From contig NC_046674.1 of the NCBI RefSeq assembly GCF_003369915.1, forward strand, positions 6,510,001-6,574,000: 64,000 nt of DNA, in the 5' to 3' direction. Below are positions 33,530 through 45,652 of the stretch, piece after piece. Within the stretch, counting starts at the first letter, position 1. Every line of letters begins with the position of its first letter. The translations under genes and the position numbers were made by a program. The notes beneath the pieces are model-generated. The model was not told the DNA's origin and did not search any database. It worked only from the letters and a program-made list of their open reading frames with translations. The DNA comes from Drosophila miranda (taxonomy: Eukaryota > Arthropoda > Insecta > Diptera > Drosophilidae).

Positions 33530-36500
33530 ATGTCAAAATCCAAAGTGAATCTGAAGGGGCTTCCCTACTCCTGCTCCTACGCCACTCCCGGCGCCAGTCG
33601 GCTGCGGGCGATCTGGAGCAAGAAGCAGGCGAACAGCATAAGGTGAGATGCACAACACCAGGGCCACTCGTGGCGCCCCCCAATGATACCCCGTTCCCTT
33701 TCAGCTATTTCAACAGGTACGCACATCCGCTCTGCCCCAATCATTATGCCGCCAATCCACTGGACAAGCCCTATTATAACGAGTATTTGTGGAAGTCATG
33801 CAAGAAGCGCAGGTGCAGTGCGTTGCGCAGCAAGAACCGCGTGGATGTGGAGGCCGATTCCATAGGCGTTGCCGTGGGCATGGTCTGCTCCGAGTCGCAG
33901 ATTGCAGGACCCCGGAGCTTAAAGGACAGCCAGCACGACGAGATCAATTCGTGCAACTTTGCCACGTACCTGAAGGCCTTCGCCCTGGTGTACGTTCTGC
34001 CGGAAGTGGAGTGGACGGCGGATAAGATTGACATGCTGCTGCAGGAGGGCGTTGATCTGTTAGAGGCCAGCTCCGAGGGGAGTGAGGCGACTGCCGAGCG
34101 GAAGGAGGACTGCATGAACCCGCCACTTCTCCGGCCGCAGATCTACACGGATGCCGAGAATCGCATCAAGCGCAATTTCAGCCTGGAGGGTCACACTTTT
34201 ACCCTGGCCCTAGAGTCGCGCTATCTGGGCGATCCGAATCAGCCCATGGAAACGCAGCTGCCCCACACTATCGAGAACCTGCGCGGCGTGCTGCAAACCT
34301 TCTTCCGCACTAGCCACTACTGCCTGCTGCTGACAAAGATGGGTCACCTGCTCATCTGGAAGCGGCGCAACGTGTTCTTCGTGCTGGATGTGCAGGGCAG
34401 ACGCAAGAACGATCTGGTCAGCGACAAGGCGAAAGGCGTGGCCATGCTCGTCTGCCTGCACACCATCGACAATGTTTACTATCTGGTTAGCCAGCTCAGC
34501 GGCATCTCGCCAGAGGATGAGTTCACGCTGCGGGAGCTCGTGGTTGTCCGCCTGGTGACGCCCGACGGCACCCTCTATCTGAGGGACACTGTCCAGCGGG
34601 ACATGGAGTTTGAGGTGATCAACAGCAACTACGCCTATCTGAAGGGGAATCTCCACTTGTCCCTCAACACGGCCGATCCTCTCCGCAGTCGCAGCAGCAT
34701 AATGGTGGCGGTGGGCGCCATTATGGCCTCCAAAATCGACCATCCGGCCACCTGGAACCACACCATGTTCGATCGCCTCATCTGCTACGGCGTCGAGCTC
34801 TGTCGTAGCTGCTGGGGCGACCGTCTAGAGGAGCAGCGGCCCATCAACTTGGACGAGTTTCCCACCCAGCTGCGTCTGGGCCAGTTTGTGGTGGAGCTGG
34901 AGCTGCTGCCCAATGTCCGGGCGGGCAACTGGCGGAGCGTGCTGCGAGTCGCGGGCACAGAATTTGACCATCACGTTCGCGAGACCCTGAAGGAGTTCGG
35001 CAATGCCATCTTTCAGATCAACAGCCAAATGTACGCCGTGTGGACCAAAGGCGACTTCTACTACCTGCTCGATGCGTACCGCCACACGATTGCCGACACG
35101 GCCGTGGAGAAGGACAAGGGAGCCTGGTCCACGGTGCGCATGTTCCGCGATCCCCTCACCATGATCAGTGTGTTCCACCAGCTGCTGAAGGAGTCCAACC
35201 GGCCGTCGCCCTACCACCTTCATGCGGTGCGCATCAAGAACCTGGCCGAATGCCCCAAGGGCTATGCCCTGGCCCCCCTGCCCGATGACGACGACACGGA
35301 GGTGCAGTCTATTAACGAGACGATCCTGTTTAACCAGCTCGCCACCAGCTCCGGTCACGTGCTGGCCGCGTTGAGTGACTACGAGGAGGACCTCTGCAGC
35401 CACACCGAGGACAACAGCGACATCGAGAACTTCGAGCTGCTGGACAACATCGACGACGATGAACCAGATCTCGACTGCGCTGAAGAGTGCGAAGATGAAG
35501 GGAGCGAAGGTGACGAGGATACGCAGGTCCGTGACGTAGGCCACAAGAAAAAGCCCAAGAAGGACCAAAATGAGCTCAAAATCTCAAAATCAGTATCATT
35601 CATCGCAGTCCCGAAAAGCCAGCAGAAGGGGGGAGACCGGGAGAACTCGCGTCTAGTTTCTGGACAAACTCCGACCTTCTCTGCACCGAAGGCCAAGCCA
35701 GCCAGTGATGCGAAGGACCAGCGCCTATCTTCAGGAGAATCCCCGCACTTCTTGGCACCCAAGGAAAAGCCATGTAGCTGTCAGACTGACGTGCGGTCTG
35801 CACCTCCTGAAAGGACCGAGCACCACTCCGAACTGCCAGCAGTACAGTCCGTCACTGCTTCAGGAAGACCTCAGAGCTCTTCCAAGCTAACCAGCACAAA
35901 AAGGGATATAATGAAGCCTTCTGCGGGACCATCAAAAGATTTGGCGTCGTCCCTGGAGGAAATCAGGGCAACCCGTAAAGGCATAGTGAAGAACTCGGAG
36001 TTCGACTCCGAGCTTTATGGAAAGATGTCGTGTCCCAATCAACCCCTCAAGGTGGCCCGGTTCCAGGCCAAGACGTTTAAGCAGAAGACTTGCCAGCAAT
36101 CCTGCTGGTGCATCGGCGGGAAAGGGAAGAGCCAGGAACCACCTGAAGTGAACAGCAAGCAAGCGCTTCAGGCGACAAGGTTTCCCGGCTTCTGTCGGGA
36201 GGCCCATATGCTGGCTGTGGCCGGGTCGGAGAGCGGCACTGTGGAGAGCCTCAAGCGTCTGCTCATCTCCTCCTTCCAGGCGGCCAATCGGGTGCTCACC
36301 ATGACGCCCTGGGGCAACTATGTGGTCTTCAGAGTGCACACCAGCTCCGAGTCAGGATCGAGATTTTATGTCTTCGACGGCTGCACCTGCAACATTGATC
36401 GCTTCCGCCACTTGGATCTGTCGCGTGGCACGGCCGGACTGCTGCCATTTGGCAAATTGTCGCAAGTCGTTTGCCACATGATCGACTCGCGGGAGGTCAA

Positions 36501-36576
36501 GGCTTTGGATGCGCTGAGCACTCGTCTGGAGGCACCCTGCAGGAGATTCGAGCATCTGTTGGCCCGCAATGCGTAG
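33530..36576 (+). CDS. Large uncharacterised protein with three repeated beta-rich modules
   Basis: Two exons: 33530-33642 and 33705-36576 (TAG), giving 994 residues starting MSKSKVNLKGLPYSCSYATPG. The 62-bp intron is open in another frame, so a longer 1,021-codon frame from 33511 is misleading; splicing AG|C gives the better N-terminus. Three regions share a pattern of a helix, a strand ending in a Trp- or Gly-turn, then an F-Y-V-x-D strand. They are YCLLLTKMGHLLIWKRRNVFFVLD (about 34318), MYAVWTKGDFYYLLD (about 35030) and LTMTPWGNYVVF to FYVFDG (about 36295). This recalls a papain/USP-like (C76-type) fold without clear catalytic Cys or His, which is a low-certainty inference. An acidic, low-complexity linker lies at about residues 590-820. 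Probably insect-specific. Confidence 0.8.
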
Positions 36577-38066
36577 GACTCCTGCCAGCTGATAATTCAG
36601 TTTATAAATTATTTACAGCGTAATACAAATTTCAAGTGTTTTTAGATATCTGCCAGGTGCCCAACCAACGACAGGCAGTCAGTTTTTCAAGCAAAAATTC
36701 AAAAAAAGACTGCCGGAGAATCCAAAAATAAAATACACGGCAGAGCGGTTGTCGGGAGCAATTGGTAGCCCATTATCTGTCAAATCTATTAAGAAACGAT
36801 TCGCTTTTACTGTAGAGTCTTCTGTTGTAGCGTTTCTTATTTGTTTTCCATTTATTATTATTGCTAATTCGTATGAGTCGTTAAATTTAAACTTAATATT
36901 GAGTACATTTACATAATGCAGAGAAATGTCGCCCCGGGTGGGTCGACGACGCATCTTACGATAGCTAAACATCCAACTAGTGTATAAATATATATATGTA
37001 GAATATATATAATATATATATTAAGTGTATATAGTATTATTTTTAAATTTGTAATTCGTTTTGCAGCTGATGAACGCTTTCCAGAAAACAGAACAGTCCA
37101 GAACAGAGCACGAGACCAAGTTTTAATCAATGGTTTTCCCATTTTCTGGAAAGCATTCATTGGCCGCGTCATAGCCGCGGTCAGATTTTTACCAGGATTT
37201 TCTTTCAATATTCTTAGATTGTATTTTATTTTTCCCTTATTCTGTTGCTTTTATATTTTGCATTTTAAGGCACTGAAGCTTTGAATTTTGTGCATATCGA
37301 AAGAAAGATTTTCTTTTGGATAACTCCTCGCTACCACCATCCAAAAGCGCGACTAAAAAATTATACAAATCGCTTCGAAAAAAACATGCTTCTTTCGAGA
37401 GTTCTTTAGCAAATTTCGTTTATATAAAAAATATCCCTGACTATTTTCGTCTTCATAATTCCCTTGCCCTTCTATCCATCTGTTTCCTATATAAGTAATT
37501 TTTTGCCTGAGGCCGATTCAATTATTTTGTTGCTTTGTAGGTTTTGTTGTTGGGTTTCGTTTTGTGGTTCAAGCTCTTGGGATCGAGAAAAAAAACTATG
37601 CTACGCCTAGGCCCTAGGATCTAAAATACATATACAATTAGGTAATTTTTTAAATATATTACAAAGGCAGCTCTCTCAAAGGTCAAATATCAACTAGGAC
37701 TAATGCATAAAAAAAAATCATATATTCAGCAACATAGGAAATGCATGCGATACGAATACGACACGAAGAAAAGATTGCCCCTGACCCCGTATAAATTTTC
37801 TGTTTGGTTTCGAGTGTGGGACGTGCATTCCGAAGCGATCAACGCACGGACGGACACAACATACACATACAAATAAATTATAGAGAGAGAGATAGATGAT
37901 AGATAGATAGACAGATCTGGACGTGAACATAGATAATACCATTAAAAGTGGGGGGCGATTTCCCGGTTGAGTATATATATAGTAGAGATAGTTGTTGTAC
38001 AGCGACCGTGTACAACTGGTTATGTTTAGGAGCTTTCTCGCTTAGGCTAGGACATATCGTACTAGG
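36577..38066. other. Convergent 3' spacer, including the presumed wnd 3' untranslated region
   Basis: About 1.5 kb between two converging genes. AT-rich, with AT dinucleotide runs (about 36990-37030) and a GATA-type microsatellite (about 37890-37912). A minus-strand ORF of 97 codons (36972-36679) is open but has AT-rich codons and no recognised family, so it is probably untranslated wnd 3' sequence. Confidence 0.45.
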
Positions 38067-41000
38067 TTAGACCATGTTGACGGCGCCATCAGCCTCGAAT
38101 GTGGGTATGGATATAATGTCGCTGCTGCGCACCGCCCCCATGGGTAGTGTGGAACCCTTGGCTTTGGCTTTGGCCTGATCCAAATCCAGATCCACTTCAT
38201 CATCGTCGTCGCTGGAGCTGCTCGAATCGTTGTCGCCTTCCTCGGGCTCGCTGCAGCTGTTTGTGGAGGTGGATGTGTTTTGGGTTTGCTTCATGGCCGA
38301 CGCTATATCCGTATTGCTCTCCAGCGTCGAGTGCTGGCTGGACGGCGAGTGACTGTACTCGGAGGTATTCTCCTCCTCGTCGGAGACAATGACCACATTG
38401 CGTTTGTGGTGTATGGCAATCTTCTGGGACATCGGTGCCTTGTAGCTGCGCCGCGGACGCATGCCTCGAGCAATGGGCAGGCGACCAATGCTGAAATGAG
38501 AAATGTCACAGATGAAATCTTGGATCTTGGATTGCGTTGTGTATGTCCCACTCACCTTCGTCTCCGCAAGGCGTACTTGCAGTCCGTGGTCTCGCCCTCC
38601 TCATCCGACCAGCTATCCTGAGCATTGGCCTCCCCGCCATTGGCATTGCCCCCGATCGAGGAGGGGCCGTTGGGCCCATTGGGATTGTCTCCCTGCGGCT
38701 GCTTCCTTCGCTTGCTCTGCGTGCTGCTGCACCGACTCAGGCACGGACTGTTGCCAGCTTCCCTGTGATCTTCCAGCGGCGAGCCTACTCCTCCTCCGTT
38801 CCCGTTCTCAGTGTTTGAGTTCGTGGTGGACTGAATGGAGAGGCGGTTCTCGTTGATGAACTCGATGACTTTGCGACCCAATCGATCGAGATTCTCATTG
38901 TCGCTGCAACAGTCGGTGATGTCCAGGCGCTCGTTGCTGTTCATCACATCGTCGTTCATCAGCTGGTCCGGACTAGAGCAGGCATCCTGGTACGTCAGCT
39001 CGCTGGTACTCAACGAATTGCCATTCGACGGACTAGTGGGATTCACGGAGCCTACTCTGCAGGCCTGGGCCTGCGCCTGAGCCTTGGCCATTTTCTGGAC
39101 TCGTTGCAATTGAAGCGGCAGCTGGCGATGGTTCGGGGGTGGCACATCAATCGGCTGAGTGCGGGGCAGATCGGCGCTGGGACTTATGTCCGTTTCACTG
39201 ACATCCATGGCGTCGGTCTGTGTATGTTGCTCCACCAGCTGTACCTTTCGATTCTCCGGCTCGCTCTGGTAGCGACGATCGCGCGTCGGGCTGTACTTGG
39301 GTGGCGCTCCTAGCGAGCCAGAGCCATTGCGTCGATGGCCGCGCTTCTTGTTCTTGTTTGCCATGCTACTGCCTCCGCATCCGCCACCGCCAGACATGAT
39401 GTTGCCCAAATACGACTTTGGCTGGCAGTTTCCGTCCAGCTGGGCATACAGCACGCACTTTACAGGGGACTACGGTCAAAAAAATTGTATTATTACCATT
39501 ACTAACGAACAAAATATGGATTGCTCACCTCCGGCGTGGTCTCTGGATCTGGTGTGGTGGAAGTCTGCTGCTGGATGGCGGCCGGCGGACCGTTCAGTCG
39601 TCGGCGGTAGTGTTGCATCTTTTTGAGTGTATTGCCAAATCGTCGCGTCGGCTTATAGCCGTTTCCAGGCAGCTTCCGTTCACGCCTGAAAAGTGAATTC
39701 AAAAGTCAACAAAAGGGGTTCGGATCTGTCTTTGGAGAGCAGAAGATAGCACTTACTCGGCAATTTCCTTCTCCTTCTCCTGCAGCTGGGACATGCATTC
39801 GCTGAGCTCAACGAACAGCTGGTTCGTCTTCTGCAGCTTGTCCTCGTAAACCATGCGTATGTCCTGGGCGTGTCGCCACTCGGCTGTGCGCCGCTTGATC
39901 AGATCCTGCTCGTACTTGTGTATGCTGGTGCCGTTCTGGGTGATCTCCTTCAGGTGGGAGCGCACCTCCTCCTTCCACGACTTTTGCGTCTCAAAGTACT
40001 GCTTCTCCGTCTTGCGAAGCAACTCCGGTCCGGCAATGTCCAGGTGCGACAGAATCTGCCGGAATGAGGGACGATTCCTGGGCTTGCTCTTCCAACAGAG
40101 CTTCACCAGCAGCTTAAAGCCCTCCGGACAGGTGCTGGGTACGAGAAGCTTGAGCGAATTGTTGCCCACACCCCAGATGATGGCCGAGGAGTCGACATCC
40201 TTGTAGGGTATCTCGCAGGTAAGCATTTCCCAGAGCACAACGCCGTACGACCAAATGTCCACCTTCTCCGAGCAGGGCTCATTCCGTATCACCTCGGGAG
40301 CCATCCAGGCCACGGTGCCCGCGAAGCTCATCTTGGTGCTAATCTCGTTCCACTCGCGACTCGTCCCAAAGTCGCTAATCTTGACCACCTCATTTGTACT
40401 AATCAGTATGCTGAAAGGATTATCCCCCACAGAACAGGATACGTTAAATCCGAATCTATATGGAGGAAATCTACTGCTGGATTGGGTGCACTCACTTGGG
40501 ACTCTTCAGATCTCTGTGTATGATCTTGTGGGAATGCAGATACTGCATTCCCTGGGCAATTTGCTTGGCCCACGAGACCAAGCGGGACGGCAACATAACC
40601 TGCTCCTCCTTGAGTATATTTTGCAGCGGTCCGTACGGACAGAACTCCATGATGATGCAGAATACCGGCGACTGAGTGCATACTCCTCTGCAAGATGGAT
40701 CGATCGTTTAGATGGAATTACACTCGTAAAGCTTACACTGCTGCCAGCAAACTCACTTGAACTTGATGATGTTCTCATGGTCCAGCTTCCGCAGATGCTT
40801 GATGTCCGTTTCCTTCAGCTCCTTCACCTTCTTCACGGCCACAATCTCGTTTTTCAGCTTGCCACTGAATACGGCGCCTTGGGCCCCACTGCCCAGCCAC
40901 TCGAGATCCGTGATGGACTCGAAGGGTATTTCCCAGTCTTCGCTCCGCTGACTCTTCACCTCGATCACGCCGCTCTTGCCAATGAACGAGAGCACAGGCT

Positions 41001-41244
41001 TCATGCAACCCAGCAGCCCATACATCCATCCTATGGGCTTGTCCGGATGCCCGAACGCTGCCGCCGCCCCGCCAACGTTGTGGGGCCAGCGCTGTTGACA
41101 GGTGTTCTCTGCACTGCTGTCCGTGATCTCCCCGTAGTTGGTGTGATGCTGCAGATGCGGCGGAGAGTCGAGATCGGGTGACTTGAAGGGTAGATCTGTG
41201 GCCGCCAGTCCTAGGTGTCCGAACTCATCCTGCAGACAGGCCAT
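38067..41244 (-). CDS. wnd: Dual leucine zipper-type MAP3 kinase Wallenda (DLK/LZK)
   Basis: Six coding exons on the minus strand from the ATG at 41244: 41244-40757, 40687-40496, 40410-39757, 39685-39529, 39469-38556 and 38490-38067, giving 942 residues. The kinase domain spans about 115-353: glycine loop [17 protein letters not shown] lysine, HRDLKSPN catalytic loop, DFGTSREW activation segment and [10 protein letters not shown]. Helical segments after the kinase carry the leucine-zipper region ([27 protein letters not shown]). The C-terminal half is Ser/Asn-rich and acidic. Known role: MAP3K upstream of JNK in axon injury response and synaptic growth, controlled by Highwire. The ATG exon begins one base upstream with an acceptor (ttctgcag|C), so an upstream exon exists. 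The exon at 44551 fits in phase and would make a 994-residue form. Confidence 0.95.
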
Positions 41245-41699
41245 GCTGCAGAAACCAAAGGAAACAAAATACCATTAAGATTGGTAAGTAAACATGTTAA
41301 AGAATCACTATTTCCCTACTACCTGCAATTCTCGCTATTTACTTATCGATATTTCAGTGTTATGTTTTCAAATGCGATAAAGAACCTTGTGCCAACGCCA
41401 ACCCACCCGATCTACAACCCCTGTACTATCTACCAATTTCTATAAATAAATGTGATTCCCCGCCCTAACTATTTACCTCCTACAAACAAATAACAATGGG
41501 GATGGTGTTCCCTTCCATTCTAATGATCTGATCCAATATTATCCGTCGTATCTTCGATTTCCATAAAAAGCGAACGTTGCTAAGCGAAAATACTAATACT
41601 AATACATACATATGTATATACATACATATATCCATTGCGTGATAATCAAACTGTTGTTTCGGGTTTTGTTTTTATGTTTACACACGTCGCAATAATTTT

Positions 41700-41905
41700 T
41701 TGTACCCTTGCAGTGGGTACTTTTTATTGCGTCAGCCGAAGAAGCAGGATGTCCGACTTTATATAGCTGATAATCGGACATTTGATCACTATACGATATA
41801 TGTATGCCATATGCCATATGCCATATGAACGACAAAATATATCACAATTGGTTTATGGTTGTTATAAATCTGACGATCTCCAAGGGTATTCAAAGCTTCG
41901 GCATT
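41700..41905. repeat. DINE-1/INE-1-like short interspersed element
   Basis: It begins with TGTACCCTTGCAGTGGGTAC and ends with CAAGGGTATTCAAAGCTTCGGC. These end signatures resemble the non-autonomous Helitron-related INE-1/DINE-1 family common in Drosophila. The class is assigned by these ends from memory. Confidence 0.5.
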
Positions 41906-43988
41906 CGAAAATCTATTGTTCCACTCTGTTGTTTTCGTGTGGCCGACACAGTGAACGTGCAGAAAAAAGAGCGAATAATTGATAAAAAGCCGTGCAAATA
42001 AATATTAGTGAAGCGATCGCCCCACCCACCCCTCGCCTTTATTTCAGTTCTGGAAACTGGAAACACGCATACACGCAAAAGCCTTCCTGTTGCCGTGCTT
42101 GGAATTCGTATTTGCTTTGTGGTGCGATAAGATAAGCAAACACAGGAGGAGTAGACTCTGGGGGGCAGAACGGGCAGCAGAGAGTAGCGACAGCAGCCGC
42201 AGGTGGAAAAACATTTATCGCAACAACAACCACCGAACGACCGACGCGTAGAAAGTCTCTCACGGGACCGACCAACAGGCAAATCACCAGTTACCCACAC
42301 ACCCAATCAAAGAATCTACCGTTCTTTGCAGATTTATTTGGTGGCTGACCATACCTATAGTCATCTCACTCTCGCAAGCGCCCAGAGGGCAGCCGCACGC
42401 CTAACAAGTGTCAAAAACCTTTTATACGAGCATTGTGTTTATTTATGAATTTGTGAAAAGTATTAATTAAGCCTCGAAAGTATATACATAAGCCGCCAAG
42501 CCGCACAGCACGTTTTGACCTTTGCCTGTGACGCGTCGTAGTTCATAGAACGCGGAAATTTGGCGGCATGCTGCGTTCCTCTTACCCGCGTCATTCGTTT
42601 CGTGTTTTTTTTTGCACAGGTCAGCGAGAGTGCAACGCACATAACGGTAAATGGTTTGGCTGGCTGCAGTGTGGTGTGACTCAGTTTAATGTGGTTTACC
42701 TCTTTTCGTTTGTAATAATCTTGTCCGGCGGCTCGTTGTGGCCAAAGAGTGATATATAATAGACCATGGTGAATGTGCTTTGCTTTCCCTTTCCCTCTCT
42801 TCCTCACTTAATTTCAATTTCCACGGCCAATTGTGTTTGTTTTTGTAATTAGTTGTCGCGCACTAAGAATTTCATTCATTCATACACAACGGCGACGACG
42901 TCGACGGCGCTGCATTAATGCAAATTTTTACGCTTGCTTTTCGCTGGCAGCAGTTTTTTTTACGCACAGCAGCGGCAGCGTTCGGGGCGGCGTTACAGTA
43001 ACTCTTGATCGTTTCGTTCGTGCCAAGCACAAGCAGCCACCGCACAACGTGTGTGTGTTGCTGGCCGAGTTGCTGCTATTTTTTGTCGCCAAAAAAAATG
43101 AAATGACGTCAAGGTAAGTTGGTAAGATTTTGTTGTTGGGTGTCTGTGTTAATTACAAGAGCAAGAGCAGAGCGCTAGCCACTTTCGCAGGCTATGTGTT
43201 GTAGTGCACGCGGATTGTTTAAGAAACTGTAATAATTTCACGTAATTTCAAAATACTGCGTCACAACAACCACAAAAAAAAGGAGACGACACAATAGACT
43301 GTCAACTGATTTGGCGATAAGCAGCACACACACGCTCACGCACACGAACGAGCACACATTAAGGCAGGCTCACGATTTTTGCGACAACCGTCAGAAACGA
43401 TTGATTTTTGCCAACTAAATGGTGAGCGGTAGCGTTGGAGCATGGCCCCAAAGCTCCCTATTATCAGCGTAGCTTTCGGATGTTGTGCTCTCTGGGCTCG
43501 AACAACTCTCTTTCTCCCTCGCGGTCGGTCTGTCTCTCATCTTTTGTTATCACGGCCTTTTGTTGTTGTCAAAGTGACCAAATTCGCTAATACCTGCAGT
43601 CGGCTGCAGTCTGTGCGGCCCCTTTTCTATGCCGATGTGCTCTCTGGTCACACTCGAAACCAGTTTTTGTAGCAGGGCGACATGATCCACACAGGCAGGT
43701 GTTTGCATGTGTGTATCTATGTGATGCTTTGTGTAACAAGGAAGTTTTAGTCGCGCGTCGGCAAAGATCGGTTTTCTCTCTTTGAGTACGTTTGCTTTTT
43801 ATCATTTCACCACAATTTATTAATAGCACGTGTTTGTTGAAAGCCATTACTATTCCTTTATTTTGGGTGCTATTTTTGCATAGATTTCCATCTGAAATCA
43901 TTGAACCCAGCCTATTCTACGGAAAACAAGGAAGCTATCCCCCTAATTTGGTATCTAGACAGCTGATTAATATCTAATTGAGTTTTTT

Positions 43989-44134
43989 TATACCCTTTCA
44001 GGTGGGTATCCTGATGTGTCGTGTGAATAGTTAAGTGTATTTGCCATTTTTTATATATAATAGTATAGCTCAATAAGATTAAATGGAAACAATCGATTCG
44101 CAAGGGTATCTAAAGCTTCGGCCCCCGAACTTAG
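43989..44134. repeat. DINE-1-like element in copy A
   Basis: Starts TATACCCTTTCAGGTGGGTA and ends CAAGGGTATCTAAAGCTTCGGC, like the element at 41700 but shorter. The duplicate in copy B is at 52714-52859. Confidence 0.45.
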
Positions 44135-44396
44135 TATTTTTCTTATTTGATATTGAAATAAATCAATTAAAATGTTTTTGGGAAACTGATCGAGCGACCT
44201 GTTGAATATTTCCGAGCCCGCTTTCGGAATCTACCCAAAGCGCGCTAGAGTTTTTTTTTCTCAGTGTACGTACGCTGAAGGTCGATTACCTCGCACTTGA
44301 GCACGATCTGACGGAATTTTCTTAAAAAATGATTTAAAATAAATGCAAGTATTTTCAGTTTTGTTTTTTTTTTTTTGTAAATCGTGCGAAACTTAC

Positions 44397-44551
44397 CTTC
44401 TCCGCAGGTTATCCGTTTGATCCAGCGACAGGTTGGGACTACTGCCGTGGTGTCGCCTCCGGCCGTACAATTGCTGCCGGGAGGCGGTAGCGGCGGCGAC
44501 ACTGACCAAATCATCGCGACTCTTGCTCAGACTGTCGCTAAATGGTTGCAT
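44397..44551 (-). CDS. wnd: Candidate upstream first coding exon of wnd (copy A)
   Basis: On the minus strand, ATG at 44551 opens 51 codons (MQPFSDSLSKSRDDLVSVAA and following, ending TDNLRR) and stops at a strong donor AG|GTAAGT. The two left-over bases AG join the single C before the wnd ATG (AG|C ATG) to read Ser-Met-Ala-Cys in frame. Codon use is GC-rich like real exons, and the sequence is identical in copy B. I infer an alternative N-terminus for Wallenda, reached through a 3.15-kb intron. It could instead belong to an unknown gene. Confidence 0.55.
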
Positions 44552-45608
44552 TGTCCGTGAGAGAGAGTTTTAGAGTGGTCTGCGGACTCCTTACGACATG
44601 CTTGGCTGTTTGGTGGGGGGGGGGGGGTTTATCTGCGGAAGGTCAAGTGATTTGGTATCAAAGGTTTCAGAACCTCGGTGAACTCCACACAAATTCGCGC
44701 GCTCGCGCATTAACCTGTAATCTTTTATCAATGAACAACGCCAAAGCACACAAAATCAATAAGAGACGACGTCAAACGGCAAAATGCGCAGGATGTGCTC
44801 TGCGTACGAGAGCGAGAGAGAGGGCGGGCGGTCAAAGTCGTTTGTTCCTTGTCGTCACGGGGAGAGCCCACGCAAATTCAAGTAAGCTTGTTGTAGTCTA
44901 CTAAAAGATACCCCTATATAGATTTCATCTCATTTCTATCTACAAGAGTATTTGGTAGTATCTCACTCATCCCATTAGAATTAGTTACGCTATGTACTTT
45001 CATGTATTTTTATCTGTCCAAGGTAATCCTGAGCAAGACTCCATATCTATGATTTTGAATGCTTCCTTTTGCCTGTTACCCTTTGCACCCTTTGCACGGT
45101 ACCTTGCAAGCCATAAAGTCAAAGCAGCAAAGAAAGCGTGAGATTTTGTTCGCATGAACAGCGATGAAGATGAAGAAGAAGAAGAAGGAAGAGTCGGCCA
45201 CCTTTCAGTTCAATAATTACATTTGTCCATTTCACATTCCGCATAACGTCCAATTGTACATGTGTATACATACGGTATTTCTTTCACTTTCAAAGTGCAG
45301 TCTGAGCTATTTTTATGATGCCTTTAAAAGGAAAATTACAAAAAAGAACACACTTGCACATCCACCATCGAGTATTTCTGCATGCCTGTGTGTGCACATA
45401 CATGCACATGTACGTATGCATGTACATATGTACATGTGTAAATCCACTTCTTCTGCTTTTTGCCTTTGCCGTGCTTTTGGTGCTGCTGGTTCTTGGTTTT
45501 GTGGGGGTTTTTTTTTTAACTTGGCTAAAGCTAGAACATAACAAAAAAAATGACATTTAGCCACACACACCAATACACTTTTTTCTCTATTTCTGTACTC
45601 CTCTCCGA

Positions 45609-45614
<6 letters not shown>

Positions 45615-45650
<36 letters not shown>
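45615..45650. repeat. (CA)n microsatellite, copy A
   Basis: Eighteen perfect CA units followed by a degenerate CACAC-rich tail. The copy B counterpart is at 54335-54374 and differs by one T interruption and in length. Confidence 0.9.

Positions 45651-45652
<2 letters not shown>

Larger units (their letters stand above)
41246..44396 (-). other. Presumed first intron of wnd, with repeats
   Basis: A 3.15-kb stretch between the wnd ATG exon and the candidate upstream exon. It is AT-rich and contains two short dispersed repeat copies (41700-41905 and 43989-44134) and the left edge of the tandem duplication (43736). A strong plus-strand donor (TCAAG|GTAAGT) lies at 43114, possibly from an unannotated plus-strand transcript. 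A motif-1 site GGTCACACTC lies near 43647. No coding region is supported. Confidence 0.4.

Noticed and set aside
34825-35568. A 247-codon minus-strand frame opposite the large uncharacterised gene
   Set aside because: A mirror of coding sequence with codon bias; no start context or family match.
36679-36972. A 97-codon minus-strand frame in the wnd 3' region
   Set aside because: AT-rich codons, no recognised family, and a position inside the expected 3' untranslated region. Kept only as a note.
45164-45560. Open frames on both strands through CA, GAA and TG-rich tracts (and the copies at 53888-54398)
   Set aside because: Low-complexity translations from microsatellites; the frame is broken by repeat-length differences between the two copies.
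45615-45650. Possible CRISPR-like or satellite array
   Set aside because: It is a simple CA microsatellite; no spaced direct repeats of array type occur anywhere in the window.
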